Shown piece by piece: positions 23,401-31,900 of a DNA stretch of 64,000 nucleotides; positions within the stretch are counted from its first letter, which is position 1; the number at the start of each line of letters is the position of its first letter. The notes below the pieces were generated by a model, which was not told the origin of the DNA, made no database searches, and saw only the letters and a list, made by a program, of their open reading frames with translations. Origin of the DNA: Planctomycetes bacterium syqfu (lineage in GTDB: Bacteria > Planctomycetota > Phycisphaerae > Phycisphaerales > Phycisphaeraceae); contig CP087563.1 in the NCBI GenBank assembly GCA_020974905.1, positions 3,596,001 to 3,660,000 on the forward strand, in the 5' to 3' direction. A program made the translations under genes and the position numbers.

Positions 23401-23902
23401 TGAAATGGCTCAAGAAGCCATGGAAGTCGGCAGCGAAGACGCTGATGACTTGATGGGGGACTTTGAAAGCCCCGAACAGGCTGCCGAATCGGACACTGGG
23501 CCTGAGTATGCTGCTGTGGAGATGGCTTACGAAGCAGCTGACGAAATCCAACCTCCCCAGGCACAACCCGTCGCACAGACCGCTGCTGTTACATCCGATG
23601 ATGATCTGGATGAAGCACAGGAATTCATCGAACCTGCGGAGAAAAAGCCCAGCTTCATCGCACGTCTCATGGCCAAGCTCAAACCACTGGGCAAACTCTC
23701 AGGCACGCTCTCGGTTCTGCTTGCCAACCTGCTCAGACAACTCGGCCCATTCCTCAACAAAATCTGCGCCATGATCAACGGCCCATTGCTGCGTCTGAAC
23801 AAAGGCACCCGCGACATCGTCGGCTACGTCGGCCTGGTCCAACTCTTCTTCGGCGTGATCCTCTTCTTCGTCTTCTTCAAAAACTGGCTCTTTGGCGCTT
23901 GA
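20432..23902 (+). CDS. Very acidic repeat protein with C-terminal membrane anchor
   Basis: 1156 residues, very rich in A, E, D, Q and P, mostly disordered-looking. It carries repeats of several kinds: two copies of a block with F-D-P-A-S-N-F-V-P-I-E-P-D (near 21017 and 21200); three copies of M-S-N-D-D-L-D-A-L-F (near 21432, 21564, 21717); and several longer units with the pattern A-W-D-x-V-L-x-Q-A-x-x-E-L. The last ~90 residues are basic (A-R-L-M-A-K-L-K-P-L-G-K) and end in one membrane helix (F-F-G-V-I-L-F-F-V-F-F-K-N-W-L-F). No signal peptide is present, so the acidic part should be cytoplasmic. The function is unknown; it is a host gene next to the element. Confidence 0.75.
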   Translation: MAVASVSDIAESSHVTDHKSDNPTPDPKDAPETPDTSEAQPQEALSLEDHLQGILDQIEEAEPGLLEADQLIGDDGKPRFVPKPKPKPKAPPPKQATAAPAETAKPEPEPAASSSHEPIEEDELAALINQAIDQASSTDAPKDDSPTPAQMPQASEEELSRAVDRDIDQAVEQAAHAKSAKTQPTKRAQVRKRAEFDPASNFVPIEPDQLESAIDEAFSNPIPHNDNAPDQSQPDAEQPAPQAIPAKSAEVPERASFDPASNFVPIEPDELEDAIDEAFSHPIPHNDNAPVQPQPTAQPPSPPVPEISEPQQATSPAQTETAGDPLAGVADDAKMSNDDLDALFDAIGQVVDTSDIKAPAPAQAAQDDPLAGIADDAKMSNDDLDALFDSVETVTGSEQPQPEADQQALAQPQPAQSKSFDEVDDFDRMSNDDLDALFADPDSLLAEHAREQAQLAEAQNTEAQFNEDDFSSAWDSVLTQAQDELAKIAENKIAKQKERTARKLDNLRAKAKENPNLEKLLEDTEQSAFDDEDFANQWDQVLSEARTQLSQMVGSAKPVDPATDTGNGGKLSNDDLTDQLDNLLAEVQAQSDSSETFESLDDDQLSSALDNVLNQAKAELSRITDEKLKRHQESQAQKIQIIRESLSNDELASELDNLINHALEEHEASEAQTADSESSLDEADFASAWDDVLGQAKTELSRLAKEKKQRQEARAQARQEEATAAPSQQSAPQQAAASQAPQTQEDPEASVDLASELDALFADTVESPSEPASTAESTPVSETLDNDQLADELENLMNQAKQGATDSEASADELQKPQAENVTVEDIQELIDTDKSEQTQTVDAAQPQEAQAAAEALDPAMDEPQDPSAMINHIDSLLAEHASEAVSDMFETPEKIAEHGLSDDDLEAAFQSPEQVLQNLQEASQNTSQAKQEQEQAQQAPVQTPVPEAPQAQTAKAEQADDDLEGYFEAPDELNDKAAPLAAEEAAPAVEMAQEAMEVGSEDADDLMGDFESPEQAAESDTGPEYAAVEMAYEAADEIQPPQAQPVAQTAAVTSDDDLDEAQEFIEPAEKKPSFIARLMAKLKPLGKLSGTLSVLLANLLRQLGPFLNKICAMINGPLLRLNKGTRDIVGYVGLVQLFFGVILFFVFFKNWLFGA

Positions 23903-23974
23903 GCTTTTTCACAAAACTGTGCAAGACAATTTACATTGCATTTGAATCACCATGTTCCATTTAGCCGAATCGCT

Positions 23975-24036
23975 TGCGATGCGCTTTAAACGTGCATCAC
24001 CATGATGAAGCGCATCACAAGTGATGCGTCTAAATC
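23975..24036. repeat. Intergenic palindromic repeat
   Basis: Two imperfect units (around GCTTGCGATGCGC and GCGCATCACAAGTGATGCG) with a self-complementary core GCATCACaaGTGATGC. The gap between the convergent acidic protein and gatB holds nothing else; the hairpin may end both transcripts. Confidence 0.45.
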
Positions 24037-24078
24037 CGTGATGTCAATATAGAAATTGCCTTGAAAAAAGGCCTGATC

Positions 24079-25605
24079 TCACCCCTGCAGTTTCTTCTTG
24101 ATCATCTCGGTGACGACCTTGGGGTTGGCTGAGCCTTTGGAGAGTTTCATGATCTGGCCCATGAGCATGCCGATGGCTTTGTCCTTGCCAGCCTTGATGT
24201 CCTCGACGGCTTTGGCGCATTTGGGGTCCGCAACCACCTGATCAATCATCGCGTCCAGCGCACCGGTATCCGACACCTGAATGAGTTTGTTGTCGTTGGC
24301 CAGTTCTTCAGCCGAGTCACCGGGATTTTCGCAACACAGATTAAACAGGTCCGCAGCAGCAGAGGATCCGATCTTGTCACTGTCAGTCAACGCAGCAATG
24401 TCGTGAATCTGCCCAGCGGTAATACCCAACTTATCCATTTCGACACCCAATTCGTTGGCACGCTTGGCAGCATAGTTCAGCAGAATCGCAGCAGCACGCT
24501 TGGCGCTGGTCCCCGTGGCCAATACCGCATCAAACAATGCCGTCGTTGCAGGCTCAGCGAGTAAGGCATCAATCTGCTTATCGTTCAAACCCAGTTCCTC
24601 GGCATAACGCTTGCGCTTGACCAACGGCAACTCGGGAAGCTGGGCGCGCAATGTGTCAATATGCTCCTGGCTGATCGTCACCGGCACAAGGTCGGGATCA
24701 GGGAAATAGCGATACTCGTCCTCGTCTTCCTTGTGGCGTTGCAAGGTGGTCTGCATCTTGGTGTCATCCCAACCACGCGTGGACTTGCTGCGAGCACCCA
24801 TCACTTCGCCGGTCTGCATCCATTCGTCAATCTGGCGTTCGTACTCGTAAGCAATCGAACCATACACAGCCTTGAAACTGTTGAGGTTTTTAATCTCAGC
24901 AATGGGTGTTTTGTAGGTCTTGCCATCCTTGGTGATGATGACGTTGATGTTGGGTTCAAAACGGATGTGGCCCATCTGCATGATGCCTTGAGACACGCCG
25001 ATATGACGGACGATATCGCGCAGCGTCTGGCCGAACATGACGGCTTCGTCCGGCGTTTCAAAGTCGGGATAGGTCACGATCTCAAGCAACGGCGTGCCTG
25101 CACGGTTAAGGTCCACAATCGAGTGATCGATGGCAACACCGCCGGGCGCTTCGTGTGCGAGTTTGCCTGCGTCTTCTTCCAGGTGAGCACGCAGGATGCG
25201 AATTTTCTTGGTCGGTGCATCAGGCTCAGCGTTGACCGGGATTTCGATTTCACCTTCACCGCAGATCGGTAAATCGTATTGACTGATCTGGTAGTTCTTG
25301 GGCAGGTCCGGATAGTAATAACTCTTGCGATCCCACTTGGTGAAGTTGGCGATCTTGCAGCCAAGTGCCAGGCCGACCTTGATGGACATGTCCACCGCTG
25401 CCTTATTGATCACCGGCAGGACACCGGGCATGCCGATGACCACGGGGTCGATGATGCTGTTGGGCGCCGAGTCGTGATAATCAGGATGTGCGACATTGGG
25501 GACGGACGTGAACATCTTGGTCTTCGTCGCCAATTCAACGTGAATTTCCATCCCCACCATCAGGCGGGCGTCGAGTCCGGGGGTTCCGGGGTACGCTGCA
25601 ACCAT
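24079..25605 (-). CDS. gatB: Aspartyl/glutamyl-tRNA(Asn/Gln) amidotransferase subunit B
   Basis: GatB is the tRNA-binding and kinase subunit of the GatCAB complex, which converts misacylated Glu-tRNA(Gln) and Asp-tRNA(Asn). The 508-residue product has the family landmarks: G-M-E-I-H-V-E-L near the start, W-D-R-K-S-Y-Y-Y-P-D-L-P-K-N-Y-Q-I-S-Q-Y-D-L-P, D-L-N-R-A-G-T-P-L-L-E-I-V, then S-T-R-G-W-D-D, Y-R-Y-F-P-D-P-D-L, and the C-terminal YqeY-like tail (G-M-L-M-G-Q-I-M-K). The length is slightly above the usual ~475-480. AAGGAG precedes the ATG. gatA and gatC are not in the window. Confidence 0.97.
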   Translation of the reverse strand: MVAAYPGTPGLDARLMVGMEIHVELATKTKMFTSVPNVAHPDYHDSAPNSIIDPVVIGMPGVLPVINKAAVDMSIKVGLALGCKIANFTKWDRKSYYYPDLPKNYQISQYDLPICGEGEIEIPVNAEPDAPTKKIRILRAHLEEDAGKLAHEAPGGVAIDHSIVDLNRAGTPLLEIVTYPDFETPDEAVMFGQTLRDIVRHIGVSQGIMQMGHIRFEPNINVIITKDGKTYKTPIAEIKNLNSFKAVYGSIAYEYERQIDEWMQTGEVMGARSKSTRGWDDTKMQTTLQRHKEDEDEYRYFPDPDLVPVTISQEHIDTLRAQLPELPLVKRKRYAEELGLNDKQIDALLAEPATTALFDAVLATGTSAKRAAAILLNYAAKRANELGVEMDKLGITAGQIHDIAALTDSDKIGSSAAADLFNLCCENPGDSAEELANDNKLIQVSDTGALDAMIDQVVADPKCAKAVEDIKAGKDKAIGMLMGQIMKLSKGSANPKVVTEMIKKKLQG

Positions 25606-25700
25606 GTGGCTGCTCCTTACATCAAGTCAGGTACAAAATGGCCAAGTATGGATTTTAGCGAGAATCGGGGTGCGTTGCAGGATTGGGTGTCCACGGTTTG

Positions 25701-25870
25701 AAAGACATTTAGCCACAGATGAGCACAGATGAACACAGATAAAGGCAGAAAGGCAGGATCAAGACAGTCCTCACGCTCGCTTCGCTCAAGACGCAAAGAC
25801 GCCAAGGTGTGAAAATCATTGTCTTTTCATCTGTGTTTATCTGTGTGCATCTGTGGTTAAAAACTGTCTT
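25701..25870. repeat. CACAGAT/ATCTGTG intergenic hairpin repeat
   Basis: Left arm rich in CACAGATGA units (25713-25741) and right arm with ATCTGTGTTT and ATCTGTGGTTAA (25828-25860) are reverse complements. The loop contains a CTCACGCTCGCTTCGCTCAAGACGC block that also occurs at 40745-40770. The whole gap between gatB and the next gene is this repeat. Confidence 0.7.
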
Positions 25871-25901
25871 AAGCGCCAAAGGCATATATCACGCCATGGA
25901 T

Positions 25902-26492
25902 TTATGGCATGGCGTACATGTTGGACCCGGCTTTTTTGAGTCTGCCCTGACGCACCAGTTCTTCCCAGACTTCGCGGGGGAACTCGGGGGGCGGGGTGAT
26001 GCCGACGATGTTGCTATTGCCACCACCAGAGAGTGGGCTGCGTCCCAGGCGTGAGACGTCGTCGAGGCGGGTGAGTTTGTAGCGGCGTTTGAATTGGTTC
26101 ATCGCATGCCGGAGATACGGTCCGTCGAACTGCTTGGCTGGCGGGGTCGGTTCTTCCTGCGTCGGGGCAGGCGTTGGCTTGGGTGGGGTCGGTCGGTCTT
26201 CTGGTCTGGGCTTGCGGGGATAATTGCCCAGATTCAAATCACCAAGAAACAGGGCTAGTTTTTCGATGCTGCGTGCCTTGGTGATTTTCTCCCAATGGGC
26301 GGGGTCGGCATCGGTGTTGTTCAATGCCTTGATCACGCGATCCCAAAGCGACTTCTGCTTGGCCGGTGTATCAGCCAGGTAAAGTTCACTGACCATCTCA
26401 CCGAGTTTCTGCGTCATGGCCGTGTCGATGTTCTGGTAATAGCGTTTAACGATCTTGCTTTGATGGCTTGATAAATCGCGGCCTTTGGCCAT
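25902..26492 (-). CDS. Hypothetical protein
   Basis: 196 residues, soluble. The N-terminal ~90 residues are helical (S-S-H-Q-S-K-I-V-K-R-Y-Y-Q-N, W-D-R-V-I-K-A-L), a proline-rich linker follows (P-T-P-P-K-P-T-P-A-P), and the C-terminal part has Y-L-R-H-A-M-N-Q-F-K-R-R-Y. No catalytic motif is visible. It lies between two copies of the CACAGAG-type repeat. I do not recognise a family. Confidence 0.6.
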   Translation of the reverse strand: MAKGRDLSSHQSKIVKRYYQNIDTAMTQKLGEMVSELYLADTPAKQKSLWDRVIKALNNTDADPAHWEKITKARSIEKLALFLGDLNLGNYPRKPRPEDRPTPPKPTPAPTQEEPTPPAKQFDGPYLRHAMNQFKRRYKLTRLDDVSRLGRSPLSGGGNSNIVGITPPPEFPREVWEELVRQGRLKKAGSNMYAMP

Positions 26493-26522
26493 AGGGGAGA
26501 CTCCGTTGGGTTGTTCAAGGTA

Positions 26523-26626
26523 ACTGTCTTAACCACAGAGACACAGAGGCACAGAGTAAGACAAGAAAGCGTTGATTCTTCTCATGTTTTTCGGGCTCTG
26601 TGTCTCTGTGACTCTGTGGTTAATTC
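26523..26626. repeat. CACAGAG/CTCTGTG intergenic hairpin repeat
   Basis: ACCACAGAGACACAGAGGC and its mirror GCTCTGTGTCTCTGTGACT-CTGTGGT face each other across about 55 bases, forming a long hairpin between the genes at 26492 and 26675. Confidence 0.7.
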
Positions 26627-26674
26627 CATTGGGTTTGATGGCAGTCCAACTGCGCATCCGATACATTATGCCAT

Positions 26675-27415
26675 ATGGGAACAAGAAATAAATCTGCTGT
26701 GGTGTTTTGCACCTACCCGAAGCTGGTGTTCGCCTGGCCGCTGCTGGCTGTCGGACCGTTGTTTCACTTCATCACGCCGGAGGTTCTGAGCCTGGAAGTG
26801 GCAGGCTGGATCTACCTGATGCTGATGGTGTTGGTGGTGCTGACTTTGAGTGTGGACATTGAGCGCAACCATGCTGCGTTTTGGCTATTGATCTTCGCAG
26901 TGTTCTTTTTCCTGGGACGCTGGCTCGAAGATGCCAAGGGCTTTACGTTCTTTGGCAACATCTACGACTGGTTCTCAGGCCTTGATGTCAAATACGACAA
27001 AGGCTTTGGCAACGCGATCAGTGCCCTGCTGGTGGTCCCCTATTTTGTGATGCTCGCCTGGGCGCGACTCCAACACCGTTGGCGGATCACGCATAACGAA
27101 TTTGAACACTACTCCTGGGGTCGGGCGGATGACTCATTGGCGCGCGGTGCCAAGCGGGTGCGGTGTACCTATCCCGACCTGCTGGAATTTTTGCTCCTCG
27201 GTGCAGGCACGTTGATTGTGTACTCTGCAACGGGTCGGACGGAACTGAAGCGCATCCCGCATGTGCCTTTGATTTTCCTGGTCCGTAAGAAGATCAACCG
27301 ACTGCTCGAATCGACCATGGTCACCTCGGAGATCATGGAACACGAAGAGATGGCAGCCACCGAAGCCCTGGAGGGTGATGGCGGTGAGTCGGATTACGAT
27401 CGCGATCGCCTGTAA
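26675..27415 (+). CDS. Multi-pass membrane protein, unknown function
   Basis: 246 residues with four likely membrane segments in the first ~130 residues (L-V-F-A-W-P-L-L-A-V, I-Y-L-M-L-M-V-L-V-V-L, F-W-L-L-I-F-A-V-F-F-F-L, L-L-V-V-P-Y-F-V-M-L), then a cytoplasmic domain with H-N-E-F-E-H-Y-S-W-G-R and an acidic tail. No enzyme motif is seen. The rhomboid-like gene starts 42 bases downstream, so the two may be co-transcribed. Confidence 0.65.
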   Translation: MGTRNKSAVVFCTYPKLVFAWPLLAVGPLFHFITPEVLSLEVAGWIYLMLMVLVVLTLSVDIERNHAAFWLLIFAVFFFLGRWLEDAKGFTFFGNIYDWFSGLDVKYDKGFGNAISALLVVPYFVMLAWARLQHRWRITHNEFEHYSWGRADDSLARGAKRVRCTYPDLLEFLLLGAGTLIVYSATGRTELKRIPHVPLIFLVRKKINRLLESTMVTSEIMEHEEMAATEALEGDGGESDYDRDRL

Positions 27416-27457
27416 GTTTGAATGTGATCTCACAGCATTTGTAAAGAAACCAACCTC

Positions 27458-28219
27458 ATGCTCAAGCAATTGGAACGTAAACTCGGACGGTTTTGTGTCC
27501 CGCATCTGACCTGGATTCTCATCGGCGGTCAGACCCTGTTTTTCCTGGGGATTCTTGCCAACCGTGATCTGTATGGTCAGATGGTTTTGGTTCCCAACAT
27601 GGTGCTTGAAGGTGAAGTCTGGCGGCTGCTGGTTTTCATGTTCATCCCCAAAACACTCTCACCGCTGTGGTTTGCCTTTGCGATGTACATTCTCTACCTG
27701 ATTGGTAATGCACTCGAAGCCCATTGGGGTGAGTTCCGCTACAACCTGTACATTTTCGTGGGCATGCTCGGGACAATAGGCGCAGCCTTTATCGTCCCCT
27801 CACAGGAAACGACGAACTTCTATTTAATGACATCGCTGTTCTTGGCTTTTGCCTACCTATACCCGGATTTTGAGTTTTACATTTTCTTCATCCTGCCTGT
27901 GAAGGTGAAGTATCTGGGCATGCTCACCGCTGGGTTCCTGGCATTCTCCTTCATCGGTTCTGATCTGTCAGGACAACTGGCAATCAGCGCAGCGATGCTC
28001 AATTTCAGCCTGTTTTTCGGGGCTGACATCGCTCGCCGGGTCAAGGGTGGGAAAAAGCGGATGGAGCAAAAAGCCCAGGCGATCAAGGAAGCCAGCACGC
28101 CGTTTCACACCTGCTCGGTCTGCAAACGCACCGACAAGTCCGACCCGCAACTGCATTTCCGATACCTGCCTGGTGAGGGTGATCCCGTCTGCTACTGCGA
28201 AGACCACATGCCGGAGTGA
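27458..28219 (+). CDS. Rhomboid-like membrane protein with zinc-binding tail, protease motif missing
   Basis: 253 residues. The early E-V-W-R-L-L-V-F-M-F-I-P and later helices match the rhomboid fold, but the place where G-x-S-G should be reads T-N-F-Y-L-M-T-S-L-F-L, so no catalytic serine is visible and it is likely a pseudoprotease. The tail after the last helix is basic, then has T-C-S-V-C-K-R and C-Y-C-E-D-H near the end, a probable zinc site. It is the second gene of a possible two-gene unit. A role in binding membrane clients is a guess. Confidence 0.68.
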   Translation: MLKQLERKLGRFCVPHLTWILIGGQTLFFLGILANRDLYGQMVLVPNMVLEGEVWRLLVFMFIPKTLSPLWFAFAMYILYLIGNALEAHWGEFRYNLYIFVGMLGTIGAAFIVPSQETTNFYLMTSLFLAFAYLYPDFEFYIFFILPVKVKYLGMLTAGFLAFSFIGSDLSGQLAISAAMLNFSLFFGADIARRVKGGKKRMEQKAQAIKEASTPFHTCSVCKRTDKSDPQLHFRYLPGEGDPVCYCEDHMPE

Positions 28220-28255
28220 ATTTTTAATTTCGGATATCGGATTTATCACAATCAC

Positions 28256-28275
28256 ACCGCTTGTGGTTTAGCGCG
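28256..28275. repeat. Short AAACCGC-type palindrome (copy 1)
   Basis: ACCGCTTGTGGTTTAGCGCG, a near-palindrome also found in related form at 28321, 35526 and 52871. Confidence 0.6.
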
Positions 28276-28320
28276 ACGGCAATGTTTCGTTGCTTGATCA
28301 ATACACCTGAATATTCCTGC

Positions 28321-28340
28321 TAAACCGCAAGCGGTTTTAA
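28321..28340. repeat. Short AAACCGC-type palindrome (copy 2)
   Basis: TAAACCGCAAGCGGTTTTAA, a perfect AAACCGC / GCGGTTT hairpin just upstream of the -10 box at 28348. Confidence 0.6.
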
Positions 28341-28347
28341 TTCTCGG

Positions 28348-28353
28348 TATAAT
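28348..28353 (+). promoter_or_regulatory. -10 box upstream of the GNAT/mfd unit
   Basis: A perfect TATAAT 36 bases before the GNAT start codon. The -35 region is overlapped by the palindrome at 28321-28340 and is not a good match. Confidence 0.5.
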
Positions 28354-28388
28354 GTCCCGTTCGTCATTTGGTCGATAGGACATGAGAG

Positions 28389-28949
28389 ATGATTCGCCGT
28401 GCGATTGTTAAAGATATTGTTGGCATTGCCAAACTCGTGACTCAGTTCGCTGAACGTGGGTTGATGTTGCATCGGTCGCTGGAAGATCTCTACGAAAACG
28501 TCCGCGACTTTCACGTAGCTGTCGATGACGAGGACAATGTCGTGGGCGTGTGTGGCCTGAATATCGTCTGGGCGGACCTGGCGGAAGTCTATTCATTGGC
28601 GGTCCACCACTCGCAGCAAGGCAAGGGACTTGGCAGCCGTCTTGTTGAAGCGACCATCGAAGACGCACGTGAATTGGGTATCGCCAAGCTCATGAGCCTG
28701 ACATATGAACAGCGTTTTTTCGAGCGTTTGGGCTTTACTGTTGTCGACCGTATGACGTTGCCTTTGAAAGTCTGGAGCGAGTGTCTGAACTGTCCGAAGA
28801 ATCAGGCCTGCGACGAAATCGCCATGGTCTATCACCTGGACGTCCCCTCCATCGAAGCGCCCAAACCCGGCAAGCCCATCGGCAGTATCATCGAACTCCC
28901 CGTGCTCGCTGACGACATGGAACATCCTGACGTACAATCTGAATCGTGA
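28389..28949 (+). CDS. GNAT N-acetyltransferase, ArgA-like
   Basis: 186 residues with an N-terminal GNAT domain: M-I-R-R-A-I-V-K-D, V-C-G-L-N-I, then L-A-E-V-Y-S-L-A-V-H and the acetyl-CoA loop Q-G-K-G-L-G-S-R-L-V at about 75-84. The sequence S-E-C-L-N-C-P-K-N-Q-A-C-D-E-I-A-M is the ending typical of stand-alone N-acetylglutamate synthases, so arginine biosynthesis is likely. A 25-30 residue tail follows. Its end overlaps the start of mfd by 4 bases. The gene name is not assigned because the substrate is inferred from the tail motif. Confidence 0.75.
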   Translation: MIRRAIVKDIVGIAKLVTQFAERGLMLHRSLEDLYENVRDFHVAVDDEDNVVGVCGLNIVWADLAEVYSLAVHHSQQGKGLGSRLVEATIEDARELGIAKLMSLTYEQRFFERLGFTVVDRMTLPLKVWSECLNCPKNQACDEIAMVYHLDVPSIEAPKPGKPIGSIIELPVLADDMEHPDVQSES

Positions 28950-31900
28950 ATCAGTCCACTCAACATCCCTGGTTAAACGACCTTCTGGAAAGTTCACAAG
29001 TCAAGGTCATCACAAGGCAGCTTGCCTCAAGCAAGGTGCAACGCTTTGTTGCGCACGGTTCGCAGGGCTCGTCCGCTTCATTGGTCAGTGGTGCAGTCGC
29101 GCTACAAGGCAATCGTCACATTCTCATGGTCGTTGGTCATCTGGATGACGCAGACAACGCGGTCGAAGATCTTGAACTCTGGCAACAGGCTGGGCATGAC
29201 CTTGCGATTCGCCGTTTTGGTGCATTGGAAGTTTTGCCCGGTGAGAGCAGCGTTTCGCTGGAGTTGCTTGCAGAGCGTTTGGCCTTGGTGCATGAGTTTT
29301 CCGATCCAGCAACGAACTATGCCAAGCCGATGGTGATCGTCGCGCCGGTTCAGGCGTTGATGCAATCCGTGCCGATCCCCAGTGCGATTCCACAGATGGC
29401 GATGACGCTGAAGGTCGGGCAGGAATTGTCACCGGGCAATCTTGCAACGTGGCTCACCGATGCCGGCTACAGTCGCGTCGAAGGCATTGAGCAACCTGGT
29501 GAGTTTGCTGTGCGTGGCGGGATTGTCGACATCTACCCGCCGATCGGTGCCAATCAGGACCCGGTGCGACTGGATTATTTTGGTGATGAAATCGACAGCA
29601 TCTGCATGGTCGATCCCGACACCATGGGTAGTGGCAAGCGGCTGGAGTCCGTCCAATTCATCGGTGCCAAACTCGATCAACTCCAATCCGATCAGGCCAC
29701 GACATCACTATGGGAACTCATGCCCCGTGACACAGCGGTCGTGCTCCACGAAGTGATGGAACTCTCCGAGCAGGCCCGTGGCTACTACGAACGACTCACC
29801 AACCCCGTGGGCATTTACGCTCCCTCCACCGTCTTTGCCTCGCTGATCAAGTTCCCGCATGTGGAGATGAACCAATACTCCTCGACCTCGGGCACGGAGA
29901 CCGCGATCACGCTGCCGATCGCATCACTCACACCCTTTAGTGAAAACGCATCCACCGCCGTCAAAGAGTTGGGCGAGCGATCCGACGATCCTAAAGCCAA
30001 GCTCGTGATCGTCTGCCCCAAACCTGCGGAAAAAGACCGGCTTATCGAACTCATCGAACAGCACATCCCCGGTTCTCTCGAACGCTTGACCATCGAAGTG
30101 GGTTATCTCCATCGCGGGTTTACGTGGGAAAACGATCAGGGACAAACCCTCATCCTCACGCCGCATCAGGAAATCTTCCACCGCTATGAAGTCCGGCGAA
30201 CCATCCGTCGTCTTTCCGGCTCACAGGCAGCAGGCAGTCGCGCGACCGATGCGTTTCTCGACTTAACGCCCGGTGATTACGTGGTGCACATCGATCACGG
30301 CATTGCGCTGTTCCGCGGACTTCGCCAAATGGTGCCCGGCAGCCGCAAAACCCCCGAAGGCTTACCCCAACCAACCAAGAAAAAGAAAACCGAGAAGTCC
30401 GCACCAACCGAAGAATATCTCACGCTTGAGTTCGCGGATAAAGCCCTGCTCCACGTCCCTGCCACGCAGATCGACATGGTCAGCAAATACATCGGTGGAT
30501 TTGAGGGTCGCCCCCCCCTGTCCAAACTCGGTGGCAAGCGTTGGGAAAAACAAAAAGAACAAGTCGAAGATGCCGTCAAGGACATGGCAAGCGAACTGCT
30601 CCGTGTGCAGGCTGCCCGCCAAGCCATCCCCGGCATTCGTTTCCCCGAAGACACCAAATGGCAAAAGGAATTCGAAGCCGAGTTCCCCTATCAGGAGACC
30701 GAAGACCAACTCACCGCGATCCATAGCTGTAAACAGGACATGATGTCCCCACGCCCCATGGACCGACTGATCTGCGGTGATGTGGGCTTTGGGAAAACCG
30801 AAGTTGCCATCCGCGCAGCATTCAAAGCTGCAGACGCCGGCAAACAAGTCGCCGTCCTCGTCCCCACCACCGTGCTTGCTGAACAACACGAACGCACGTT
30901 CCGCAAACGCATGGCAGACTATCCCATCAACATCGAATGCATCAATCGCTTCAAGGCCGGCAAGCAAGCCAAAGCCATCATCACCGGCCTGGCAACCAAG
31001 TCCGTCGACATTGTCATCGGCACGCATCGCCTGCTCAGTAAAGACATCCGCTTTGCTGACCTGGGCCTGGTCATCATCGACGAGGAACAACGCTTTGGTG
31101 TCGAACACAAAAACAAGCTCCTGCAGTTCCGACTCACCGCAGATGTCTTGACGCTTTCAGCCACACCGATCCCGCGAACGTTGCATATGTCCATGCTCGG
31201 CTTGCGCGATATCAGTTCGCTGTCGATCCCCCCTGCTGACCGCCGCGCGATTGTCACTGAGGTTATTGCCTACAACGAACACCGCATCAAAAATGCCATC
31301 ATCCGTGAGATGAATCGCAACGGGCAGGTTTACTATGTCCACAATCGTGTGCATGACATTCAGTGTGTTGCGGATAACGTCAAACGGCTTGTCCCAGACG
31401 CGCGTGTGATCATCGGCCACGGGCAAATGGCAGGCCATGAACTGGAGCGTGTCATGCTCAAGTTCATCCGCAAACAGGCAGACGTGCTCGTCTCCACCAC
31501 CATCATTGAATCCGGCATCGACATCCCCACTGCCAACACCATGATCATCGACCAGGCGGACATCTTCGGCCTGGCTGAACTCCATCAATTGCGTGGGCGT
31601 GTCGGTCGGTACAAGCATCGTGCGTATTGCTACCTGATGCTGCCTGAAGATCGGCCGGTGAATGACAAAGCCGTCAAGCGACTGCGTGCCATTGAGCAAT
31701 ATGCGATGCTCGGCGCCGGTTTCAAGATTGCGATGCGCGACCTTGAAATCCGGGGCGCTGGCAACCTGCTGGGTGCTGAACAATCCGGCCATATCGCTGC
31801 GGTGGGTTATGACATGTATTGTCAGATGCTCGAACATGCCACCAAGCGGCTGCGTCATGAACGCGTGATCGAACCGGCCAAGACGCACCTGGAGTTACCT

